Position numbers and translations under genes: made by a program
Part shown: piece by piece, positions 24,578 to 30,127 of the stretch
Numbering within the stretch: position 1 is the first letter of the stretch
Layout of the letters: each line of letters starts with the position of its first letter
The notes under the pieces: generated by a model
Database searches by the model: none
What the model was told of the DNA's origin: nothing
The model's input: only the letters and a program-made list of their open reading frames with translations
Assembly (NCBI GenBank): GCA_023231065.1
Contig: JALNWE010000032.1
Span: 1 to 30,127 of the forward strand
Source: Bacteroidales bacterium
GTDB taxonomy: Bacteria > Bacteroidota > Bacteroidia > Bacteroidales > FEN-979
Direction: 5' to 3'
DNA: 30,127 bases

Positions 24578-24595
24578 TAATTGTTAATGGGTTTG

Positions 24596-26101
24596 TTATC
24601 CGCAATGGAGGTAGGCATTGACAAGTTTCATGATCTCTTTTTCATCGTCTTTGATGGATTCCCGGAGGTTCTGGTCATTAAAACTTTTTAAGTGGCGGAT
24701 TATTCCATCGATGATGGCTGGTGGGAACACATTATATTCTTCATAGAACCTACGTTGTTTTTCAAGGCACCCGGCCGACTGCCAGCAGCTAAAAGGTAAT
24801 TGCTGTAATTGGCTTACCCTGTTTTTATTCTTTTCCTCAAAAATATTGACATCCACGTATGTTTTTTCTGCAAATGCCAATGCATCAGTCATTTCCATTC
24901 CATGACGGGCAGCGACAGTCAGTCCGGCAAAAAGCAGATAAACATCAGCAGATCCATCGGGACAACGGAACTCGACCGTTTGCCGGCTACCGAACCCTTT
25001 CTGGGTCTCTTTTTCGATGGGATTGGCATCGGTTATCATATCATGCTTGCTTCCCCATCCTAATGGCACGCGCACCAGGACCGAACGGTTCCGGTCGCCC
25101 CAGCAAATGTTGGTAGGTGCTTCCTGGTGCGGGACCAGACGGAAATAACTGGTTGGTATCATATTTCCAAAGGCAGTGAGGGATTGGGAAAGATCAAGAT
25201 AACCGGAAATAGCTTTTTTAGCCACCTCCGATAATATTCCATCATCGAGCATCACGCTCTTCCCTTCTTTCATGAGACGGGTATGAACGTGCATCCCGCT
25301 TCCGGCTTTTCCAGTGGTAATTTTTGGGGCAAAGGTTATTGTAACGCCATGCCTGTAAGCTAAAGACCGTAAAACCCATTTGGCAATCAATAGTTGTTCG
25401 GCAGCTTCCTCGAGGGCAACCGGAGTGAATTCAATCTCGTTTTGCTCATACGAAAGTCCTGATTCCGTAAAATTTCCAACTTCCGAATGGCCATATTTAA
25501 TATAACCTCCGCATTGTGCAATGGCCTGCATCGCTTCAGCCCGGAGTTTTTCCCATTTGCAGAAAGGAGAAGATTCATGATAGCCTCTTTGATCAACTGC
25601 TTCAAAAAGCTTATCTTGCTCACTGATAACATAATACTCCAGCTCTCCCATCACTTCAAAGGAAAAACCGGTTTTTTTCTTCAGGACTTCGTGTGATTTC
25701 CGGAGGATATATTCCGGTGAATTGGCAAAAGGTTTGCCATCTTTATCATAATAGGAACACAGGATATCCAGGGTAGGTATTTCCGAAAAAGGGTTGACAA
25801 ATGCAGTCCGGTATCGTGGAATGACATATAAATCGGAAGATCCGGCTTCCACGTAATGGGGGAAGAGGCTTGAACCGTCCACCCGCTCTCCGGCGCTCAG
25901 GATCCCATCGAGGTGTTGAAGGTCTTTGATAATAAAATTAAGGGTTTTCAGACGGCCATCTGCTCCGGCATAACGGAAATTCACCATTTTAATACCATTC
26001 CCTTCAATGAAACGGATCAAATCAGATTTGGTGAAATCATTACTGGGTTTATCAAGGAAATGTACGAGTGCATTAGGATTTAACGAGACTGTGTTGTTCA
26101 T
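24596..26101 (-). CDS. Glutamine synthetase family protein (type I-like)
   Basis: 501 residues from the ATG at 26101; a GTG two codons upstream is a weaker choice. It probably forms glutamine from glutamate and ammonia in the cytoplasm. An N-terminal beta-grasp domain precedes the catalytic domain with M-G-E-L-E-Y-Y-V, Q-N-E-I-E-F-T-P, G-S-G-M-H-V-H, R-L-V-P-H-Q-E-A-P-T and W-G-D-R-N-R-S, followed by V-E-F-R-C-P-D-G-S-A. These carry the metal and substrate residues of the family. The Tyr adenylylated in enterobacterial GlnA (K-N-L-Y-D-L-P) is absent: here the segment reads K-N-R-V-S-Q-L-Q-Q-L-P. No nitrogen regulatory genes lie nearby. It could be a related gamma-glutamyl ligase rather than the main glutamine synthetase. 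Confidence 0.88.
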   Translation of the reverse strand: MNNTVSLNPNALVHFLDKPSNDFTKSDLIRFIEGNGIKMVNFRYAGADGRLKTLNFIIKDLQHLDGILSAGERVDGSSLFPHYVEAGSSDLYVIPRYRTAFVNPFSEIPTLDILCSYYDKDGKPFANSPEYILRKSHEVLKKKTGFSFEVMGELEYYVISEQDKLFEAVDQRGYHESSPFCKWEKLRAEAMQAIAQCGGYIKYGHSEVGNFTESGLSYEQNEIEFTPVALEEAAEQLLIAKWVLRSLAYRHGVTITFAPKITTGKAGSGMHVHTRLMKEGKSVMLDDGILSEVAKKAISGYLDLSQSLTAFGNMIPTSYFRLVPHQEAPTNICWGDRNRSVLVRVPLGWGSKHDMITDANPIEKETQKGFGSRQTVEFRCPDGSADVYLLFAGLTVAARHGMEMTDALAFAEKTYVDVNIFEEKNKNRVSQLQQLPFSCWQSAGCLEKQRRFYEEYNVFPPAIIDGIIRHLKSFNDQNLRESIKDDEKEIMKLVNAYLHCG

Positions 26102-26152
26102 GGCCACGAAAGTTCTGGTTGGATATAAGTGAGCAAAAATAAGAATTTTTTA

Positions 26153-26160
26153 TAACTTTG
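26153..26160 (+). promoter_or_regulatory. Candidate -7 box for the TerC-family gene
   Basis: TAACTTTG matches TAnnTTTG 34 nt before the ATG at 26195, in the divergent gap with the glutamine synthetase gene. The nearest TTG lies 31 nt upstream, further than expected. Confidence 0.35.
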
Positions 26161-26194
26161 AAGGGCTGAATTACCTGCATTTGGACCACGGGAT

Positions 26195-27310
26195 ATGATT
26201 AATGCTAACGAGCTCATTTTTTTCTCTTCTTTTCTGATTTTTATCTTACTCATGTTAGGAGTGGACCTGGGGGTTTTTCAAAAAAAAAACCATGTTCTCT
26301 CTTTCCGGGAAGCTTTTACCTGGACCCTTGTTTGGGTTGCTACTGCTATTGCTTTTTATTTTCTGATCCGTTTTCACGGTAACTGGATCCATGGAATTGA
26401 TACCTTGGCGGAAATTCAACAACGGATTGATTTATACAAGCATCCGATAGACCTGACCGGCCTTGCCACCGGGCAAGCCATTGAGCTTTACAATAAAAAC
26501 CTTTCCCTTGAATACATTACCGGTTATCTGATTGAATATTCCCTTTCAATCGATAACATTTTCGTTATGATACTGATCTTTTTTTCCTTTAACATTCCCC
26601 CCAGGTTCTATAAGAGGATATTGTTTTGGGGTATTTTAGGCGCCATCGTGATGCGGTTTATTTTCATTTTTGCAGCCAGCGCCCTGATCCAACGGTTTGC
26701 CTGGTTTTTGTATCTGTTTGGTGGAATGTTGCTGATCATCGGGTTTAAAATGGCCTATGAATTCCTCGTTACAAAAAAAGAAGAAAGAATTGATGCCGAA
26801 AAGCATCCGGTTGTAAAACTGGCTTCACGGTTTTTTAATGTGAGCCATGACCATCATGCTGAAACATTTTTTATCCGGAATGAAGGCAAACTTTTTATTA
26901 CCCCCCTGCTCATTGTCCTTATGATCATTGAATTTACTGATGTCATGTTTGCCGTTGATTCTGTCCCTGCTGTCTTTTCTGTGACCGAAGATCCCTACAT
27001 TGTATTCTTTTCCAATATTTTTGCCATCCTGGGATTGCGGTCGCTTTTCTTCCTGGTGATGGATGTGATGACCCGGTTCTATTATCTCAAACTCGGATTG
27101 GCCGCGTTGTTGACTTTCGTGGGTGTTAAAATGCTTGTTCATGATATTTACAAAATCGATACCCAGGCATCCCTCTTTACCATTGCTGGTATTATTTTAC
27201 TCAGTATTATTGCTTCCACCCTACGTACTTTTATTCTTAAAAAACAAGCCAAAGCACAACCTGTTGAAAAAGACATGATAGATATCAATCATGAAAAAGA
27301 ACCAGAATGA
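26195..27310 (+). CDS. TerC/Alx-family integral membrane protein
   Basis: 371 residues with about nine hydrophobic segments. The family's membrane Asp residues are present: Asp24 in M-L-G-V-D-L-G, Asp120 in S-I-D-N-I-F-V, and Asp249 and Asp255 in E-F-T-D-V-M-F-A-V-D-S-V-P-A. TerC and Alx proteins are linked to metal ion export, especially manganese, and to tellurite resistance. A cytoplasmic loop with several charged residues follows helix 6 (K-K-E-E-R-I-D-A-E-K-H). The length is near Alx (about 320) plus a longer loop and tail. No yybP-ykoY-like riboswitch can be placed in the 93-nt upstream gap. The 3' end overlaps cheR by 20 nt. Confidence 0.93.
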   Translation: MINANELIFFSSFLIFILLMLGVDLGVFQKKNHVLSFREAFTWTLVWVATAIAFYFLIRFHGNWIHGIDTLAEIQQRIDLYKHPIDLTGLATGQAIELYNKNLSLEYITGYLIEYSLSIDNIFVMILIFFSFNIPPRFYKRILFWGILGAIVMRFIFIFAASALIQRFAWFLYLFGGMLLIIGFKMAYEFLVTKKEERIDAEKHPVVKLASRFFNVSHDHHAETFFIRNEGKLFITPLLIVLMIIEFTDVMFAVDSVPAVFSVTEDPYIVFFSNIFAILGLRSLFFLVMDVMTRFYYLKLGLAALLTFVGVKMLVHDIYKIDTQASLFTIAGIILLSIIASTLRTFILKKQAKAQPVEKDMIDINHEKEPE

Positions 27311-28136
27311 ATCGCTCGAAAACCAGGATATAGAGATCCGGTTGCTGGTTGATGCTATTTATCAGAAGTATGGGTACGATTTCAGGAATTATTCACAGGC
27401 TCATGTTAAAAGGAGGATACTGAACCGGTTCAATTTATCCGGGATGAAAAACATCACCGACATGATCCATGAATCCCTCGCGAACCGCAAATTTGTGGAC
27501 CAGATCCTGATGGACCTTTCCATAACAGTTACTGAAATGTTCAGGGATCCTGCGTTTTACAAAGCATTACGCGAAGAGATCTTTCCCCTTCTTCAATCTT
27601 ATCCCTTCATCAAAATATGGCATGCCGGGTGTTCCAGTGGTGAAGAGGTTTATTCCATGGCGATCCTGATGAAAGAAGAGGGCCTGTACGAAAGGACGCA
27701 GATATATGCCACCGATTTTAACCCGGTGATCATTAAACAAGCCAAAGACGGAGTTTATCCCCTGAACCGGATGAAAGAATTTTCAGTTAACTACCAGAAA
27801 GCCGGAGGAAAAGGATCCTTGTCCGATTATTATACCATTAACTCCGGAGATGCCAAATTGTTAGAGATTCTTAAAAAAAACATTGTTTTTGCCACCCATA
27901 ACCTGGTAACCGATAGTGTGTTTGCTGAAGTTAACCTCGTAATATGCCGTAATGTCCTGATCTATTTTGATCGCTATTTGCAGGACAGGGTAATTAAACT
28001 GTTTGTAGATAGTCTGCCCGAAGGAGGGCTTTTATGCCTGGGATCTAAGGAAAACCTGCAGTTTTCATCTCATTATCATGAATTTAATCCATTGATACCC
28101 AAGGAGAAAATTTATATAAGGAAATATTTATTATAA
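27291..28136 (+). CDS. cheR: CheR-type protein-glutamate methyltransferase
   Basis: 281 residues. CheR adds methyl groups from S-adenosylmethionine to glutamates of chemoreceptors. The N-terminal helical domain (about 10-90) includes K-R-R-I-L-N-R, followed by I-T-V-T-E-M-F-R-D-P (78-87). The SAM site is H-A-G-C-S-S-G-E-E-V-Y-S-M-A at 111-124, then A-T-D-F-N, and C-R-N-V-L-I-Y-F at 219-226. All core motifs are present. The start lies inside the terC 3' end (20-nt overlap, different frame). There is no cheA, cheW or receptor gene in the window, so the target is unknown; in many bacteria such pairs serve large PAS/kinase hybrids instead of classical chemotaxis. Confidence 0.93.
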   Translation: MKKNQNESLENQDIEIRLLVDAIYQKYGYDFRNYSQAHVKRRILNRFNLSGMKNITDMIHESLANRKFVDQILMDLSITVTEMFRDPAFYKALREEIFPLLQSYPFIKIWHAGCSSGEEVYSMAILMKEEGLYERTQIYATDFNPVIIKQAKDGVYPLNRMKEFSVNYQKAGGKGSLSDYYTINSGDAKLLEILKKNIVFATHNLVTDSVFAEVNLVICRNVLIYFDRYLQDRVIKLFVDSLPEGGLLCLGSKENLQFSSHYHEFNPLIPKEKIYIRKYLL

Positions 28137-28145
28137 AGCCCGCCA

Positions 28146-28724
28146 TTGACCTACAGAAAACAATATAAGGCAGTTGTGGCCGGCGCTTCCGCCGGTGGCC
28201 TGAATGCCTTGAAAACCCTTTTCCGGGGGCTGGATGAACAATTCGACCTTCCGGTGATCATAGTTCAGCACATCAGTCCCAATGCCGAAAACTATCTGAT
28301 ACACATATTGAACGAATTTCATAAATTAAAAGTCAGGGAAGCCGATGAAAAAGAGGTTCCCCAGAACGGGTTTGCCTATCTGGCGCCTCCCAACTACCAC
28401 CTGCTGATCGAACCAGATCATACTTTTACACTGACCATTGATGAACGCGTCAATTATGCGCGCCCCTCTATCGACGTTCTTTTTGAAACGGCAGCAGAGG
28501 CTTACAAAGATCAGTTGATCGGAATTATCCTGACGGGAGCCAACAACGATGGCAGTAAAGGATTAAAAAAAATAAAGGAATTCGGGGGAATGGCGATTGT
28601 CCAGGATCCTGAAACAGCCGAGGTGGATTCCATGCCAAAAGCTGCCATTCAGACAACCGTTGTGGATTATATTTTAAATGTTGAAGAAATTGCAGCATTA
28701 CTGAACAAACTCGCGAGGGGATAA
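28146..28724 (+). CDS. cheB: CheB-type protein-glutamate methylesterase domain, no receiver domain
   Basis: 192 residues, only the catalytic domain; the N-terminal response-regulator domain of classical CheB is missing. The triad is intact: Ser15 (G-A-S-A-G-G), His42 (V-Q-H-I-S) and Asp135 (G-A-N-N-D-G). The frame follows the cheR stop at 28134-28136 and offers only TTG at 28146 as a plausible start before the first motif; no clear ribosome site precedes it, so translation may depend on cheR. Without a receiver, activity cannot be switched by CheA phosphorylation in the usual way. It converges on meaB with a 21-nt gap. Confidence 0.9.
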   Translation: MTYRKQYKAVVAGASAGGLNALKTLFRGLDEQFDLPVIIVQHISPNAENYLIHILNEFHKLKVREADEKEVPQNGFAYLAPPNYHLLIEPDHTFTLTIDERVNYARPSIDVLFETAAEAYKDQLIGIILTGANNDGSKGLKKIKEFGGMAIVQDPETAEVDSMPKAAIQTTVVDYILNVEEIAALLNKLARG

Positions 28725-28745
28725 TCAGGCTGATTGATATAATCA

Positions 28746-29930
28746 TTATTCTTCAGAGAAGTACTTGTCGATAAGCGCCTGTGCCGCGAAATATGGATTA
28801 ACAAGTCCCTCCCGGATTCCTTTTTCGATCTTTTTGACCGCATGGTCCATTTGTTTCCTGGAGAAAAAAGCTTGTTTCAATCCTTCATCAAGGGCCTCAT
28901 AAAATATCTGGAGGTTTTGTTCCCGGCGTCTGCTTTGAAAGAATCCATTCTGTAAGGTTATTTCCCTATGGGACAGGATGGCCTCCCAGACTTTTTCTAT
29001 CCCCATTTTTGTATGGGCAGAGCATATATCAACCCTGGGGGCCCAACCGTTTTCGGAGGGAGGGAAAAGATGCAGGGCATTGGTATATTCAACCCGGGCA
29101 GCGTTGGCTTTGTTCAGGTTGTCCCCATCGGCTTTATTGATCACAATCGTATCGGCCATTTCGATGATACCCCTTTTGATCCCCTGTAATTCGTCGCCTG
29201 CCCCGGCTAACATCAGCAGAAGAAAGAAATCAACCATACCATGTACGGTGGTTTCTGATTGTCCAACCCCAACGGTTTCCACGAAGATCACATTAAAACC
29301 GGCTGCTTCACACAGGATGATGGTTTCGCGGGTTTTTCTCGCAACGCCCCCTAATGAACCGGCTGACGGGGAAGGCCGGATAAAGGCGTTCGGATCGACC
29401 GAAAGTTCTTCCATGCGTGTCTTGTCTCCCAGTATGCTGCCTTTTGAACGACTGCTGCTCGGGTCAATGGCAAGGACTGCTAACTTGTATCCCTGTGATG
29501 TCAGATAAGTTCCCAGTGATTCAATAAAGGTGCTTTTACCCACTCCCGGAACCCCGGTGATACCGATCCGATAAGTGGGGGAGGGGGACTGGATGCTGGG
29601 AGCTGGATGCTGGGAGCTGTATGCTGGACGGGTTTTCAGGCAGGCGGCGATGATTTCCTGGGCTTTTTTCTGATCCGAGTGGAGGGAACTTTCAACAAGG
29701 GTAATAGCCTGGCTCAGGATGGTCCGGTTCCCGGCAAAGATCCCTTCAATATAGGTTGAAACAGGATGACGCTTTTTCTTCCGGTCCTTCAATTTCCTTA
29801 CCAGATCAGTATTGACAGGGGAAGGTTGGCCTACCCCTTCCATAACATTCAACGCCGATTTGTTTGATTCCTCCATTTTACTCAGGTATTTGACACTAAC
29901 AAACTCATCGCTGTCCTCTGTACTGTTCAT
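28746..29930 (-). CDS. meaB: MeaB/ArgK-family GTPase, methylmalonyl-CoA mutase chaperone
   Basis: 394 residues, longer than many homologues (about 330-360). MeaB is a GTPase that loads and protects the B12 cofactor of methylmalonyl-CoA mutase. The P-loop G-V-P-G-V-G-K-S is at 126-133; D-P-S-S-S-R-S-K-G-S-I-L-G-D-K-T-R-M follows, then E-T-V-G-V-G-Q-S-E (G3 region) and N-K-A-D (G4). The helical arm and the C-terminal dimer part look complete. Residues about 101-118, just before the P-loop strand, form a Ser/Pro/Gln-rich stretch encoded by a heptad repeat array, with no counterpart in the family as remembered. The mutase genes are not in the window. An N-terminal extension of about 30 residues may mean a later Met is the true start. 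Confidence 0.93.
   Translation of the reverse strand: MNSTEDSDEFVSVKYLSKMEESNKSALNVMEGVGQPSPVNTDLVRKLKDRKKKRHPVSTYIEGIFAGNRTILSQAITLVESSLHSDQKKAQEIIAACLKTRPAYSSQHPAPSIQSPSPTYRIGITGVPGVGKSTFIESLGTYLTSQGYKLAVLAIDPSSSRSKGSILGDKTRMEELSVDPNAFIRPSPSAGSLGGVARKTRETIILCEAAGFNVIFVETVGVGQSETTVHGMVDFFLLLMLAGAGDELQGIKRGIIEMADTIVINKADGDNLNKANAARVEYTNALHLFPPSENGWAPRVDICSAHTKMGIEKVWEAILSHREITLQNGFFQSRRREQNLQIFYEALDEGLKQAFFSRKQMDHAVKKIEKGIREGLVNPYFAAQALIDKYFSEE
29584..29632. repeat. Heptanucleotide tandem repeat inside the meaB reading frame
   Basis: Seven consecutive 7-nt units: GGGGACT, GGATGCT, GGGAGCT, GGATGCT, GGGAGCT, GTATGCT and a decayed GGACGGG. The inner four form two copies of a 14-nt unit. The array lies in frame within meaB and contains no stop in any frame on either strand in its conserved part. 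Confidence 0.9.
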
Positions 29931-29988
29931 TATTCAAAGATACCAAATATTTTCTGACAGGCCATTTAAGGTTCTCCCGAAATTGTTT

Positions 29989-29996
29989 TATCTTTG
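29989..29996 (+). promoter_or_regulatory. Candidate -7 box for tRNA-Lys
   Basis: TATCTTTG matches TAnnTTTG 12 nt upstream of the tRNA 5' end. No clear TTG element was found at the expected distance. Confidence 0.45.
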
Positions 29997-30008
29997 CAGC
30001 CCTCAAAC

Positions 30009-30081
30009 TCTCCGTAGCTCAGCTGGTAGAGCAATTGACTCTTAATCAATGGGTCGTGGGTTCGAGCCCCGCCGGGGAGAC
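30009..30081 (+). tRNA. tRNA-Lys (anticodon CTT)
   Basis: A full cloverleaf can be folded by hand: 7-bp acceptor stem (CTCTCCG with CGGGGAG, one G-U), D-arm GCTC/GAGC, anticodon stem ATTGA/TCAAT with loop CTCTTAA (anticodon CTT at 30042-30044), and T-arm GTGGG/CCCGC with loop TTCGAGC. The discriminator is A at 30081, and CCA is not encoded. Confidence 0.97.
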
Positions 30082-30098
30082 TCTAAAGTACAGGTAGC

Positions 30099-30127
30099 CC
30101 TCTGTTTATCAATATGATAACAGAGGG
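30099..30127 (+). terminator. Strong hairpin after tRNA-Lys, probable terminator
   Basis: CCCTCTGTT(T)ATCA pairs with TGATAACAGAGGG around a 3-nt loop with one bulged T, beginning 17 nt after the tRNA. The hairpin reaches the last base of the window, so a following T-run cannot be seen. Confidence 0.5.

Noticed and set aside
28723..28735. Small inverted repeat AATCA-GGC-TGATT between cheB and meaB as a terminator
   Set aside because: The stem is only 5 bp and no T-run follows on either strand.

Overview
The window reads as chromosome from a Bacteroidota bacterium, probably an environmental, Bacteroidales-like anaerobe or facultative anaerobe. The evidence is a type IX secretion (T9SS) sorting domain, the gliding lipoprotein GldH, the phylum-typical run holB-ricT-gldH-pbp1A, a CAB-ordered succinate dehydrogenase/fumarate reductase operon, and promoter-like TAnnTTTG boxes. 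The species cannot be named from the sequence. No complete mobile element, CRISPR array or rRNA was seen. One tRNA, tRNA-Lys(CTT), lies at the right edge.

Layout. 1-255 (+): the tail of an unrecognised protein with an internal duplication. 286-8475 (+): a tight three-gene cluster of exported proteins, namely a giant papain-like protein with a T9SS tail, a membrane-anchored beta-propeller-like protein and a GH16-family lipoprotein. 8501-13620 (-): pbp1A, gldH, ricT and holB, with short gaps or overlaps. 13621-14235: a gene-poor stretch with a heptad repeat, a possible transposase remnant, a possible 56-residue ORF and a promoter. 14236-14940 (+): an exported protein of unknown function. 14991-18450 (-): sdhB, sdhA, sdhC (transcribed C-A-B). 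18556-20757 (+): a Xaa-Pro aminopeptidase and an alpha/beta hydrolase. 20770-22795 (-): nadD, gmk and yicC, coupled by 4-nt overlaps. 22887-23951 (+): a phospholipase D/cardiolipin synthase-like protein. 24007-26101 (-): a small heat shock protein and a glutamine synthetase. 26195-28724 (+): a TerC-like membrane protein followed by orphan CheR and CheB domains. 28746-29930 (-): MeaB. 30009-30081 (+): tRNA-Lys, then a strong hairpin.

How the genes fit together. The left cluster looks like extracellular protein and polysaccharide breakdown. GldH belongs to the gliding/T9SS machinery that Bacteroidota use to export proteins such as the first member. SdhCAB and the methylmalonyl-CoA mutase chaperone MeaB fit succinate/propionate metabolism. 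The rest is housekeeping: replication clamp loading, peptidoglycan synthesis, NAD and GMP synthesis, proteolysis and lipid synthesis.

The most unusual feature is a set of 7-nt-period tandem repeats of several sequence families. They lie at the holB start, in the gap after 14940, twice in the sdhA-sdhB gap, and inside the meaB reading frame, where they encode a Ser/Pro/Gln-rich linker. They resemble in form the heptanucleotide STRR repeats known from cyanobacteria. A second item worth checking is a pair of 13-bp dyads exactly 32 bp apart, plus a 7-7-7 inverted repeat, upstream of the small heat shock gene.
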